Assembly: GCA_029243605.1 (NCBI GenBank)
Contig: JAQWRT010000059.1
Span: 1 to 64,000 of the forward strand
Direction: 5' to 3'
Origin: Myxococcota bacterium
Lineage (GTDB): Bacteria > Myxococcota_A > UBA9160 > UBA4427
DNA length: 64,000 nt
Both the position numbers and the translations under genes were made by a program. Below the pieces are notes generated by a model that was not told where the DNA came from, made no database searches, and worked only from the letters and a program-made list of their open reading frames with translations. Shown in pieces: positions 1 to 9,301 of this stretch. Every line of letters begins with the position of its first letter. Position 1 is the first letter of the stretch.

Positions 1-831
1 TCGCTCGAGGCCCCAATGCTCGAAGTAATTGACCGCCTCCAGAAGTCGAACAGCGACCAGAGCCTGGAGGATGTAGGCCAAACAAGCGACCGGCCCGAAA
101 AAATAAAGCACCCCCGCCACTCCAGCCCAGCCGACAACAAGACCCTGGATAATGCGGTTTTCCACCAGCCGAGCCGGGAAAGAAAGTCCCGCGCGACCCT
201 CCAGACGATCGGCCTCGAGCCGCCAGGCACTGCGGAATTGGCCGGGCACCGTCCGGCGCCAGAACTCTCGGTAGCTCTCCCCGAAACGAGCCGTGGCCGG
301 ATCCTCGGCAGTGCCTACGCGCACGTGATGACCCCGCAGGTGCTCGGTATAAAAGTGCTCGTAGAGAACAGTGCTCAGCATGAGCCGACCCAGCAGGCGG
401 GAAAAGGTGTCGCCTCGATGGATCAGTTCATGCGCCGTGATGATGGAAAAACCCGAACTGCCACCCACCAGCACGAAAACCATGAGCATGTCGAACGAGA
501 AGACGGACTGCATGGCAAAGAGCCGGACCAGCCCCACGAGCACCGCGAAATGAACGATCACGAGGAGATAGACGATGATATTGAAGGGCCAGGAGGGCAG
601 CGTCTCCACAGGCTGACGTCGTTCGTAATGCGGCTGGACGTCCATCCAGTGAAAGATCGCCAGGGGGGCAATAAAGAGGAGGGCCGCGTACCAGCTATGA
701 GGGCCCGTCCATACAAATGCCAAAGTCGTGAGCGGTATCAAGAAAGACATCAGGTGCCCCAGCCAGATCTCAGAAACCTCGCTCGGCGCCATCTCGGGAA
801 CATCTTCCAAAACATAATCTGCTGAAGCCAT
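1..831 (-). CDS. alkB: AlkB-type membrane hydrocarbon monooxygenase (C-terminus cut off by window edge)
   Basis: Membrane di-iron hydroxylase of the alkane 1-monooxygenase/xylene monooxygenase family, which oxidises a terminal methyl group using rubredoxin-delivered electrons. The frame is open for 277 codons from ATG at 831 to the window edge. All three histidine boxes of the family are visible: HELIH at about residues 134-138, EHLRGHH at 163-169 followed by a DPATARFGE stretch, and NYFEHWGL at 268-275. Hydrophobic segments lie before box 1 and between boxes 2 and 3, as in AlkB. It starts 43 bases after the rel stop on the same strand and could be cotranscribed. Substrate (alkane, aromatic methyl or other lipid) cannot be decided; no rubredoxin gene is visible. 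Confidence 0.85.
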   Translation of the reverse strand, partial: MASADYVLEDVPEMAPSEVSEIWLGHLMSFLIPLTTLAFVWTGPHSWYAALLFIAPLAIFHWMDVQPHYERRQPVETLPSWPFNIIVYLLVIVHFAVLVGLVRLFAMQSVFSFDMLMVFVLVGGSSGFSIITAHELIHRGDTFSRLLGRLMLSTVLYEHFYTEHLRGHHVRVGTAEDPATARFGESYREFWRRTVPGQFRSAWRLEADRLEGRAGLSFPARLVENRIIQGLVVGWAGVAGVLYFFGPVACLAYILQALVAVRLLEAVNYFEHWGLER

Positions 832-874
832 GATCAGGACTCAACCTCTCGTAAAGACACACACGTTTTATTGG

Positions 875-3058
875 TCATCCCCGCATCCGATCCACGGAAA
901 GAACTCCCTTGACCCGCGAGATCTCTGTCATGACGGCCTCTAGGGTCTTGGCGTTGCTCACCCAAAGTTCGTAGCTCTGTACCGCGCGATCGTTCTCGAT
1001 GACGTTGACCTTCACGCCGGCGATATTGATGCCCGCCGCAGAGATCGCGTTCGTAATCTTGGCCAGAATTCCAGTTTTGTCCCGGGAGGTAATGCGGACA
1101 CTCACCTTACGGGGGACGGCGCTCTCGGTATCCCACTGGACATCGATCCGCCGCTCGGGATCCATCTCGAAGACCCGGGCGCAACCCCGGGAATGAACAG
1201 TCACGCCCCTGCCCCGGGTGACGAAGCCGAGAACTTCATCTCCGGGCAGCGGATCACAACAGCCCCCGAAACGAACCATGACATCGGATTCCCCACCCAC
1301 CAGAATCCCGCTCTCGGACCCCGAGGCTGGCTCTGATCTCTTGCGAAAGAGGCTCTTCAACCGAGCGGGAAGGGCCTCGGACGACGGCTTGGGAGGCGGG
1401 GGCTCCTCCACGCTTTCCCCCTTGAGGAGCGCGACCACTCGGCTTGGCGGAGTCTTGCCGTAGCTCACCGCCGCGTAGAGGTCGTCTTCCTTCCCGCCCT
1501 TCAACTGAGCGTTCGCCAGGGAAAGCAACACGCCCTGGGACTCGAGTTTCGTCAGGGAAATACCTGCCTTACGGCACTCCCTGGCGAGGATATCCCGACC
1601 GAGTTGAATCGACCTCGTCCGCTCGTTCAGCCTGATCGAGTGACGAATATGGTTGCGCGCCTTGCCCGACACAACGAAATCGAGCCAATCCTTCCGGGGC
1701 AACTGATTCTCATTGGTGATAATTTCAACCGTGTCGCCGTCCACCAGAACGTGCCGCAGAGCGACCATTTTTCCGTTTACTCTCGAGCCTGCGCACGCAC
1801 TCCCGACTTCGCTGTGAATCGCGTAGGCAAAATCGATGGGAGTCGAGCGCCTCGGAAGGTTGATCACCTCGCCCCTGGGTGTGAAGACGAAGATCTCTCC
1901 GGGGAAGAGATCCATCTTGACGGTATCGAGAAATTCGTGGGGGTCTGACAACTCGCGCTGCCACTCGAGAAGTTGCCTCAACCACGCAAATCGATTCTCA
2001 TCCTCTTGGTCGTCGCCCTCTTCAGCCGACTTGTATTTCCAGTGGGCCGCGATCCCATACTCGGCGTCTCGATCCATCTCGGCGGTTCGAATTTGCACCT
2101 CTGCGCGCTCGCCGTAGGGTCCGATCACAGTCGTGTGCAACGACCTGTAGCCGTTCTGTTTCGGGTTCCCAAGATAATCCTTGAAGCGCGAAGGCACGGG
2201 GCGCCAAGCAGCGTGAATCAAACCGAGCGCCGTGTAACAGCTCTCTGGCGGGCCGTCGATCACCACGCGAAAGGCGAGAACATCGTAGATCTGGTCGACG
2301 TCCACCCCTTGGGCGTGCATTTTTCGATAAATCGAGGCGATTTCCTTGAGCCGACCCTTCACCTCTACCTTGAGCCCACCCTCTTGCAGGATCGATGAAA
2401 TCGAGCCAATCATTTCATCGACATAACGCTCTCGTTCATCGCGGCTGCCCTTGAGCTGACGAGAGATCTCCTCGACAGCCTGGGGATGCAGGGCCCGGAA
2501 GGAACAATCCTCGAGTTCCTGCATCATCCAGCGAATCCCGAGCCGGTGTGCCAGGGGCACATAGATCTCCATGGTCTCCTGCGCGATTCGCTCCGCCGCA
2601 TCGCCTGCGTGATGCCCCAGGGTCCGCATATTATGAAGTCGATCCGCAAGTTTGATCAGGAGGATCCGAATATCCGTCGACATGGCGATCAGCATTTTCC
2701 GGAAATTTTCGGCTTGCCGTTCGCGAGCGGAAGTGAACTCGAGCCTTGCGATCTTGGTCAGGCCGTCCACGATGAACGCCACCTTCTCCCCAAAAAGACG
2801 CTCGATCTCTTCTCGCGTGGTCAGCGTATCTTCGAGGGTGTCGTGGAGAAGCGCCGCCGCGATAGTCACATCGTCCATCTTCAAATCACCGAGCAGGCCG
2901 GCCACCTCGAGGGGATGCACGAGATAGGGCTCGCCGGAGAGTCGCTCCTGCCCCTCGTGAACCTTCGCCGAGAAGACGTAGGCCTTCTGCATCAACTCCA
3001 GGTCCGCGTTGGGGCTGTAGTCGAGGACGCGATCGGCGATATCGTTAAAACGCAGCAA
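875..3058 (-). CDS. rel: Bifunctional-type (p)ppGpp synthetase/hydrolase (Rel/SpoT)
   Basis: Makes and degrades the stringent-response alarmone. The 727-residue protein has the full long-RSH order: HD hydrolase domain (HDTLED near residue 72), synthetase domain, TGS domain (FTPRGEVINLPRRSTPIDFA) and a C-terminal ACT/RRM domain. In the synthetase the loop reads RFKD, the RxKD form typical of bifunctional Rel/SpoT, rather than the ExDD form of monofunctional RelA. The start is a TTG, with a GAGGA sequence about 11 bases upstream and a good promoter about 40 bases upstream. E. coli has rpoZ between gmk and spoT; here the 113 bases between gmk and rel contain no rpoZ. Confidence 0.93.
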   Translation of the reverse strand: MLRFNDIADRVLDYSPNADLELMQKAYVFSAKVHEGQERLSGEPYLVHPLEVAGLLGDLKMDDVTIAAALLHDTLEDTLTTREEIERLFGEKVAFIVDGLTKIARLEFTSARERQAENFRKMLIAMSTDIRILLIKLADRLHNMRTLGHHAGDAAERIAQETMEIYVPLAHRLGIRWMMQELEDCSFRALHPQAVEEISRQLKGSRDERERYVDEMIGSISSILQEGGLKVEVKGRLKEIASIYRKMHAQGVDVDQIYDVLAFRVVIDGPPESCYTALGLIHAAWRPVPSRFKDYLGNPKQNGYRSLHTTVIGPYGERAEVQIRTAEMDRDAEYGIAAHWKYKSAEEGDDQEDENRFAWLRQLLEWQRELSDPHEFLDTVKMDLFPGEIFVFTPRGEVINLPRRSTPIDFAYAIHSEVGSACAGSRVNGKMVALRHVLVDGDTVEIITNENQLPRKDWLDFVVSGKARNHIRHSIRLNERTRSIQLGRDILARECRKAGISLTKLESQGVLLSLANAQLKGGKEDDLYAAVSYGKTPPSRVVALLKGESVEEPPPPKPSSEALPARLKSLFRKRSEPASGSESGILVGGESDVMVRFGGCCDPLPGDEVLGFVTRGRGVTVHSRGCARVFEMDPERRIDVQWDTESAVPRKVSVRITSRDKTGILAKITNAISAAGINIAGVKVNVIENDRAVQSYELWVSNAKTLEAVMTEISRVKGVLSVDRMRG

Positions 3059-3097
3059 GCGAATAGATTTCCTCTTTTATATCAGTGACTTGGGGAA

Positions 3098-3126
3098 ATT
3101 CTACCCGGCGACAAGGCCCCTGGCAA
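3098..3126 (-). promoter_or_regulatory. Predicted sigma70 promoter of rel
   Basis: On the minus strand, TTGCCA (3126-3121), a 17-base spacer and TAGAAT (3103-3098). Each box differs from consensus at one position. The expected transcript start near 3091 gives a leader of about 33 bases before the TTG start of rel. It lies just after the gmk stop, so rel can be expressed apart from the remA-gmk operon. Confidence 0.6.
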
Positions 3127-3171
3127 CGCAGGGGACGCAGACGGCCGTGACGGGCCGCTGGCGGGCTATCC

Positions 3172-3825
3172 CTAGAGCCGAGGCGTCCACTGGGCCAAAA
3201 CTCGGGCTCGGCCGTGCCGGGCCTTCACCTGGGAGATCCGTTCGGGGACGCCATCCCGTTCCGCGGAGATGATTTCGAGCACCTTGCTCACCGTCTCCTC
3301 CAGGTCAGCATTCACCACTGCGTAATCGAAGAAACGAATGGCTTCGAGCTCGCGATCTGCCATGGCGAGACGACGATCGATGGCGTCATCGCTATCCGTT
3401 CCCCGACCCCGAAGGCGAGCTTCGAGCACTTCCATATCCGGGGGCAGAAGGAAGATGAAGCGAGCGTCCGGGCGACGCTCCCTGACCTGGGCAGCCCCCT
3501 GAACCTCGATCTCGAGCAGGACGTCGTGGCCGCGCTCCTCCAGAGGGAGCCGCAGGGCCTCGTGGCTCGTCCCATAATTTTCGCCGCTGTACTCCGCATG
3601 CTCGACAAAGGCACCCTCTTCGACCATTCGGCGGAATTCCGCAGCGCTTACGAAATGGTAATCGACCCCGTCATTTTCTCCCTTACGCGGGGAGCGCGTG
3701 GTATGCGAGATCGAAAAGTCGAGTAGAGAATCACGCTCCAAGCCAAGGCGACAGACCGTGGTCTTACCCGTTCCCGAGGGCGCCGCCACAACGAAGGGGA
3801 TTCCAACACGCGACACCTCAGACAT
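3172..3825 (-). CDS. gmk: Guanylate kinase
   Basis: Phosphorylates GMP to GDP with ATP. The 217-residue protein carries the P-loop APSGTGKTT near its N-terminus, the [14 protein letters not shown]-binding region, the [13 protein letters not shown] segment and [11 protein letters not shown] before the lid, all diagnostic of the family. I place the start at ATG 3825, giving [13 protein letters not shown], because the frame upstream (to 3903) runs inside remA and adds non-family sequence. The start overlaps the end of remA by 8 bases, so the two are translationally coupled. Confidence 0.95.
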   Translation of the reverse strand: MSEVSRVGIPFVVAAPSGTGKTTVCRLGLERDSLLDFSISHTTRSPRKGENDGVDYHFVSAAEFRRMVEEGAFVEHAEYSGENYGTSHEALRLPLEERGHDVLLEIEVQGAAQVRERRPDARFIFLLPPDMEVLEARLRGRGTDSDDAIDRRLAMADRELEAIRFFDYAVVNADLEETVSKVLEIISAERDGVPERISQVKARHGRARVLAQWTPRL

Positions 3826-4126
3826 GGCTCCCAGCGGTGCCACCGGGCTCAAGCCGGGCAGCAATCGTCTCCGGGTTGATCGCGGAGAGGACCACGTGAT
3901 CACTGTCAGTGATCAGAATCGATCGGGTCTTCCGCCCCTCGGTGGCATCGATCAACTTACCGGCCTTGCTCGCCTGCTCGCGCAAGCGGCGCATGGGCGA
4001 TGATTGGGGCGAAACGATACTCACCACCCGCGAAGCCGAGATCAGGTTGCCATACCCGATACTGATCAGGGTCGGAATCGAGCTCGGCCCTACCGGCTCC
4101 ACCCGGGTATTTCCGCCGCTAGGCAA
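3818..4126 (-). CDS. DUF370/RemA-family small protein
   Basis: Small protein of the DUF370 (RemA) family; the Bacillus member is a DNA-binding activator of matrix genes. Here it sits in the widespread yicC-remA-gmk arrangement, and its role outside Firmicutes is not established. Family signature: [20 protein letters not shown], then a central [25 protein letters not shown] block. The start is uncertain: TTG at 4126 overlaps the yicC stop by 8 bases, while GTG at 4102 gives a length closer to the usual 85-90 residues. Confidence 0.85.
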   Translation of the reverse strand: MPSGGNTRVEPVGPSSIPTLISIGYGNLISASRVVSIVSPQSSPMRRLREQASKAGKLIDATEGRKTRSILITDSDHVVLSAINPETIAARLEPGGTAGSHV

Positions 4127-5009
4127 CGTTGAGCACCTGTTCCCGGAGCCGCTCTAACTCCGATTTGAGTTCGACGACCTGGTGAGCCAGAGGGGCATCG
4201 CTCGCTTTAGAACCCACCGTGTTCGCCTCCCTCAGCATTTCCTGGATCAGGAACTCGAGTCGGCGACCCACGGGTTTCGAATCCCCTTCGGGCTTCATAA
4301 TATCCGCGAATTGCGAGACGTGGCTCCTGAGCCGAACGAGCTCCTCGGTGATATCGAGGCGATCCGCCGCGATCACGATCTCCTGGTGGAGTCTCGCCTC
4401 GTCGAGGAGACCCGAATCCTGTTGGATCTGCTCGGCACGCTTGCGAAGTCGCTCCCGAGCGGCCTCCACCACGAGCCCCGAGCGCTCCTCGAAAAACGCC
4501 ACTGTATTCAGGACATTGTCCAGCCGACCGCCCAATTCCGTCGCCAATTTCCGGCCTTCGACGGCTCGCATCTCCACGAGCTCGGCCAGCGCAGAGGCCA
4601 AGCCTTCCATCAGGACCGAAGCCAGCGCCTCATCGGGCACCCCGGCATCGACAAATTTGGCGACTCCGGGCATCGACAGCAGAGTGGCCACGTCGAGGTC
4701 AGCATTCAGCCCGTGGGTCGAACCGAGTTCTCGAGCGGCATCCACATACTGGGCCGCCAGAGCCTGATCGACCTTCAGCTCAGCCTGCACGCCTTCCGAA
4801 TCCACCTGGTTGACACTGACATCGACCTTCCCTCGTGAAACACTCTCCTGTATCAGGAGCTTGGCCGAGGGTTCCTCGGCGGAGAGCTGGCGAGGAAGCC
4901 GCAGGCGGATATCGAGATGGCGGTGGTTGACGCTACGCGCCTCCACTTCGAAGCCATGCCCCTCGACTTGAAAGCTCGCCCGCCCGAATCCGGTCATGCT
5001 TTGGATCAT
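4119..5009 (-). CDS. yicC: YicC/YloC family endoribonuclease
   Basis: YicC-family protein; E. coli and Bacillus homologues are reported endoribonucleases acting on RNA in stress and stationary phase. The N-terminus reads [11 protein letters not shown], the near-invariant start of the family. The C-terminal DUF1732 region ([18 protein letters not shown]) is intact. Length of 296 residues is typical. ATG 5009 is chosen over GTG 5024 because GGAG lies 5-6 bases upstream of it. It heads the yicC-remA-gmk operon. Confidence 0.93.
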   Translation of the reverse strand: MIQSMTGFGRASFQVEGHGFEVEARSVNHRHLDIRLRLPRQLSAEEPSAKLLIQESVSRGKVDVSVNQVDSEGVQAELKVDQALAAQYVDAARELGSTHGLNADLDVATLLSMPGVAKFVDAGVPDEALASVLMEGLASALAELVEMRAVEGRKLATELGGRLDNVLNTVAFFEERSGLVVEAARERLRKRAEQIQQDSGLLDEARLHQEIVIAADRLDITEELVRLRSHVSQFADIMKPEGDSKPVGRRLEFLIQEMLREANTVGSKASDAPLAHQVVELKSELERLREQVLNVA

Positions 5010-5094
5010 CCGGTCTCCTGACACCTGGAAGAATCGCTCCCCCCTGCCCCGCCTGAGCGGAAGCCGAGACAGGGAAGCCGAAAGAGCAGGCTCA

Positions 5095-5616
5095 CTACTG
5101 GGCCTTCTCCACCTGGGCGATAATCAGGTCGGTGACATCTAGGGCTTCTCGGCTATAGACGATGGGGGGCTGGCCCCTGACGAGAATCAGCGAGAAGCCT
5201 CCTTCGCGGCCGACCTTGCTCACTGCCTGATCGAGACGCTGCTGGAGAGGTGCAAAGAGCCGTTCGAAATCCATCCGCAGCCGGGTTTGAGCTTCTGACT
5301 GCTTGAGTTCGATTCGGTTCTGAAGCTCGGTGATATCCAGCTCCATCTCCCGGCGTTTCTCGTCGCTGAGAACAACTCGCTTCTTCTGGTACTCCTCGGC
5401 CAACTCCTGGTATCGATCGATCATCGGCTGAAGCTCGAGTTCGGCTTCCTTCTTCTTCTGCTCGAGTTCTTCCCTGGCCGCCTTACCCACAGCCGTGGAG
5501 CCAATGGCCTGGTCCATGTCTACAATGCCGATCTTGACTGCCTGGTCTTCCGCACCCAACCCCCAGCCAAGGGCCAGGATGGCGATTGCCACGATCAGGG
5601 TCTTCTGGATACTCAC
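5095..5616 (-). CDS. skp: Periplasmic OmpH/Skp-family chaperone
   Basis: Holds unfolded outer-membrane proteins in the periplasm and delivers them to BamA. The 173-residue protein has a signal peptide (about residues 1-22, ending GLGAED), a short beta region IGIVDMDQAI, and a long charged helical arm (about 45-125) rich in Lys/Glu and Gln, as expected for the Skp tentacles. Start is GTG 5616 with AAGGAG 8 bases upstream. It directly follows bamA, the standard bamA-skp order. Confidence 0.88.
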   Translation of the reverse strand: MSIQKTLIVAIAILALGWGLGAEDQAVKIGIVDMDQAIGSTAVGKAAREELEQKKKEAELELQPMIDRYQELAEEYQKKRVVLSDEKRREMELDITELQNRIELKQSEAQTRLRMDFERLFAPLQQRLDQAVSKVGREGGFSLILVRGQPPIVYSREALDVTDLIIAQVEKAQ

Positions 5617-5696
5617 GAATATTCTCCTTGCTTCGAATCAATCAATCCGAGCACCTGCCCTCAACCTGAGGGAACTCGGTCACTCGCGGTCGCTAT

Positions 5697-8600
5697 TTAA
5701 AGTCCGAAACCACCTACCGAAAACTCGAAGACCGGACTCTCTTCGAAGGGTTCGGGATCAACGGGGAAGCCCAACACTAGCTGCAATGGGCCGAATGGGG
5801 AAAACCAAAGCACCCCAGCCCCATAACCGTAGCGCCATTGGCTCGCGTCGAACATGTTCTGCCCCTCGTAGAATGCGTTACCGCCGTCTACAAAGACGAC
5901 ACCCTGGAGCCCCACGGACTCCGAAATCCCGAATCGATACTCTACGCTGGACGCGATAAACGAGTTGCCGCCCACGACATCGGTCTCGTAGATATCCCCG
6001 AACTCGCTGATCTTCTGGGTGTTGAGCGTATTGCAGCGACCATTCCCATTGCCCTGACTGAAGATGCCGTCATCGTTACAGACGGCAATCAGACGGTTAT
6101 TCACGTTGTCATACTCGACGGTGGTGCCCACGGGATGGAAGAGCGTTCCCTCTCCGGTAAGGCCGGTCCGCTGAAGGATTGCCCTGCGCGGCCCCACCGA
6201 TCGGGCCCGAAAACCACGCAACTGAAAATTTCCGATGCCGCCCAGGAAATAGCGCTCGGTCAGGGGAAGCTTCAGGTTGGTATCGATCTGGTCGAGTCGC
6301 CCAACATTCTCACACTCCCCGGGTGTGCTGCAGAGGGTCGTATCGTCAATGGCGAGATCCCAATCGGAGATCTCGTTGAAGGGCAAGGCGTACCCCATTC
6401 GGGTGGTGAGAACGAAAGCCGATTGCTTGAGCATCCAGGAGGGAGCTCTCAAGTACCAGGAGCCGCGTAGCTCCGCGCGCAAGAAGCGGGAGAAGCCACC
6501 AAGTCCTGCGTACTCGATATTCGCGCCTAGATTCGTCCCTTCTGTTGCCGAGTAGCGATCATTCCGCGTATCGCGAATGAACGAGACCCCGACCAGACTC
6601 GCGGTATCCCGCGTCCTCAGCAGCTCACGATAGATCGGCGCCGAGGCATTGACCCCGGCCGGCTGTCTGACTTCACGGCTTCGCCAACTGTAATTAAGCG
6701 AGATCCGTGCCGAGTTATCTTCGGCCAACGCGTGCCCCAATGCGAACTGAATTCCCTGCTGGTACTGCTCAAACGACTCAAAACTCGTGTCCGTGACGAA
6801 GAGCGTTCCTGAGAAGCTGAAGCGACTTCCCATAAAATAGGGATCGGAGAGCGAGACAAAATAACGACTCGTGGAACGACCGATATCCACGGAGAGGTTG
6901 ACGAAATAGCCCCTTCCAAAGAGATTCGATTGAGCCAGAGAAGCCGTGAAGAGCAAACCATCCTGGGACGAATAGCCGGCGCCAAAGCTAAAGGAGCCCG
7001 TTGGCCTTTCGACGACGTTAACGTTCAGATCGAGTTGCGAGGGGTCATCGGTGGGCTGGGAAGAGAACGCCGCATCCTCGAAGAAACCCAAGCGCCGAAT
7101 GCGCTCCTGACTCAACCGAAGGCCCCGGGCCGAGTAGAGCTGCCCTTCGACGACTTTCATCTCCCGACGAATCACCGGATCCACGGTTCGAGTATTTCCC
7201 GAGATATTGATATTACGAATGAAGTAGAGCGGGCCCTTTTCAACCGCAAACTCGACGTCGACCTGTTTCGTCTCGAGGTTCATCCGAGTTCCGGGCTGGA
7301 CCTTGGCCAGGAAGAATCCTCGGTCCGTGTAATGACGCTCCAGAATCTCGACATCGGTGGTCAGAAAGGAGCGGTTGAAGACATCCCCCTCCGCGAGGCG
7401 GACCTTTTCCCGAAGGACTTCGAGATCCATGGTGTCATCGCCGCGAACATCGATCTCCCCAACGAAGAACTGCGGCCCCTCGACGATATCCACCGTGACG
7501 AAGAGACCCTCCGGGTTGGCTTCAACCTGGGGCTCGCTGACCTCAACCTGAAGGTAGCCATCGTCGGTATACATTTTCTCGACCGAGCGGAGGTCGCGCA
7601 GAAAGATCGGTTCTGAATACGTTCCCGTCTTGTCGAACCAACTGGTCGCCCAGGAATACCAGCGGTAGGTCTTGATCTCAAACCCGGACAGCAATTCTTT
7701 ATTCGAGAAGGCCTCACTGCCCTTGAAGGTGACCTTCCTTAGCTTGAGCTTCTCTTTCTCTTGAATGGCAAATTCGACGGAAACCGCCCCGGCAGAGACG
7801 GGTTCGACTTTGGTGGTGACTTCGGCGAGGTAGTACCCCTCCTGCTTATACCTCTGAGTGATTCGCTCATCGTTCTCGTAGAGGAGCGGGTAGTCCAGGT
7901 TGGAACCCGTCGTAATGGTCAGAACGTCGTCGATCTTTTCGTCATCCAGGCTCTCGTTGCCCGTGACCGTGATCGCACGAATAACCGGATTTTCCTCCAC
8001 ATCGAAGGTGAGAAGGATCCCCTCAGGCGATTTCTCTGCGTACACGTTGACGTCGCTAAAGAAGCCGAGGGACTGAACCTCCAGAACATCCTTGGCAACC
8101 TTGGCTCGGTTGAAGGGCTCTCCCGCGCGAGTCTTGATCCGGCCACGGATGACATCCGACTCGATCCGGCGATTGCCACGGATTCGGATCTGGCCGACCG
8201 CCTCACCCGAACCGCCCAGTACGCCGCTCCCCGAGATCGCCTGGGAACGCACCACCTGGAAGGTGATCAACACACCTCCGGCCTGGCGAGCGGTCTCCAC
8301 CGTGACCTTGGCTACCCCGGACTGCGCCTCCATCACGGTCTGATCCTGGGCAATCTGCTCCGAATCGTAAGCCACCCCCACCTCAGATTTGAGAAGCGCC
8401 CTCAGGTCGGGTTCGAGATCGCCCGCACCCTCGATGCGAAGGGAGACCACGCGATCGGGATCCGCGCCCATAACCACCGCGACGATCTGATCGGCGAGTT
8501 GGGCGAGTCTCCCCACGAGGCCATCCTCTCCGTCGGCGGTATAGGTCACGCTGCGACTGGGGCCGGTGGGGTCGACCGATGTAAAGCGAGCGTCGAGGCT

Positions 8601-9017
8601 GTAGCGACCCGCGAGTTCGGTCACGCTGGCGCTCACCGTCCCCACCGCGCCGAATTTCGCCGCAACTTCACGCAGGCGATCGTCTTGAAGATCGGGCACC
8701 GCCCCCTTGCCCAGGGTGTCCTCGGCCTGACTGGGATCGACCGCCTGAACCTTGGCGCTCGCCTCGAGGCGAGCGGCGAGTAGGCTCGGGAGGCTTTCTC
8801 CGAGATATTGAATATCCCGGCCGCTATGGACCTCAAAGGGAAGCACCACGATCAGGGGCCGAGCGCTCGCGGGGACTTGGGTGGCGGACTCCGCCGGTGC
8901 AGGGGCGTCCTCGGCCCCGGCCACCGCTGCGGCGCAGAGCAACGCAAACATCAATCCCCGCGAAACCCATCGGACTCGCCGATGCGATGCAACTGGGCGC
9001 AGGGAGCGCAAGGACAT
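5697..9017 (-). CDS. bamA: Outer membrane assembly factor BamA with N-terminal FlgO/TolB-N-like domain
   Basis: Central beta-barrel of the BAM complex. At about 1,106 residues it is much longer than E. coli BamA (about 810). Order from the proposed ATG at 9017: signal peptide (1-35); a Rossmann-like region at about 53-185 starting PLIVVLPFEVHSG, resembling FlgO/TolB N-terminal domains; a POTRA-like unit at about 190-258; five clear POTRA repeats from about 275 (IRIRGNRRIESDVI, ITVTGNESL, VTFKGSEAF, IDVRGDDTM, INISGNTRT); and a 16-strand-type barrel with LRGF in strand/loop 6. It ends FSVGGFGL, close to the aromatic C-terminal signal. The GGAGG abuts ATG 9017, so TTG 9011 is an alternative start. 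A TTG at 9164 is ruled out because the promoter lies there. Confidence 0.95.
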   Translation of the reverse strand: MSLRSLRPVASHRRVRWVSRGLMFALLCAAAVAGAEDAPAPAESATQVPASARPLIVVLPFEVHSGRDIQYLGESLPSLLAARLEASAKVQAVDPSQAEDTLGKGAVPDLQDDRLREVAAKFGAVGTVSASVTELAGRYSLDARFTSVDPTGPSRSVTYTADGEDGLVGRLAQLADQIVAVVMGADPDRVVSLRIEGAGDLEPDLRALLKSEVGVAYDSEQIAQDQTVMEAQSGVAKVTVETARQAGGVLITFQVVRSQAISGSGVLGGSGEAVGQIRIRGNRRIESDVIRGRIKTRAGEPFNRAKVAKDVLEVQSLGFFSDVNVYAEKSPEGILLTFDVEENPVIRAITVTGNESLDDEKIDDVLTITTGSNLDYPLLYENDERITQRYKQEGYYLAEVTTKVEPVSAGAVSVEFAIQEKEKLKLRKVTFKGSEAFSNKELLSGFEIKTYRWYSWATSWFDKTGTYSEPIFLRDLRSVEKMYTDDGYLQVEVSEPQVEANPEGLFVTVDIVEGPQFFVGEIDVRGDDTMDLEVLREKVRLAEGDVFNRSFLTTDVEILERHYTDRGFFLAKVQPGTRMNLETKQVDVEFAVEKGPLYFIRNINISGNTRTVDPVIRREMKVVEGQLYSARGLRLSQERIRRLGFFEDAAFSSQPTDDPSQLDLNVNVVERPTGSFSFGAGYSSQDGLLFTASLAQSNLFGRGYFVNLSVDIGRSTSRYFVSLSDPYFMGSRFSFSGTLFVTDTSFESFEQYQQGIQFALGHALAEDNSARISLNYSWRSREVRQPAGVNASAPIYRELLRTRDTASLVGVSFIRDTRNDRYSATEGTNLGANIEYAGLGGFSRFLRAELRGSWYLRAPSWMLKQSAFVLTTRMGYALPFNEISDWDLAIDDTTLCSTPGECENVGRLDQIDTNLKLPLTERYFLGGIGNFQLRGFRARSVGPRRAILQRTGLTGEGTLFHPVGTTVEYDNVNNRLIAVCNDDGIFSQGNGNGRCNTLNTQKISEFGDIYETDVVGGNSFIASSVEYRFGISESVGLQGVVFVDGGNAFYEGQNMFDASQWRYGYGAGVLWFSPFGPLQLVLGFPVDPEPFEESPVFEFSVGGFGL

Positions 9018-9135
9018 CCTCCGATCGATCGGGCGGTGAAAAAAACAGGTGGGCGGAGACGGGGAAGGATCCAAAAGGTCCAGGGAGGACACCGCCGGAA
9101 GCGCAATGCCGCGGGCCTCCCCCCCAACGCGCGGA

Positions 9136-9164
9136 ATTCTAGTGGCCCACGCCGGGGGTGACAA
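9136..9164 (-). promoter_or_regulatory. Predicted sigma70 promoter of bamA
   Basis: Minus strand: TTGTCA (9164-9159), 17-base spacer, TAGAAT (9141-9136). One mismatch in each box. It gives a leader of about 110 bases and separates bamA-skp from the upstream lolD-permease pair. Confidence 0.6.
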
Positions 9165-9301
9165 GACTTCCGGCGCTCAGTTTTCTTTTTCAAATTCGGA
9201 AGGTTATCCCGCGATCACCGGCAGGGATTCCAGGCAACCAAGGCGCCGTCTCCGGTGTCTACCCGGGGTCGACGAGAGGCCTCCCCAAGGCGCTCCGAGC
9301 C

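Noticed and set aside
9018-9164. Longer BamA start at TTG 9164
   Set aside because: The predicted bamA promoter lies within this stretch and the added residues are not a signal peptide.
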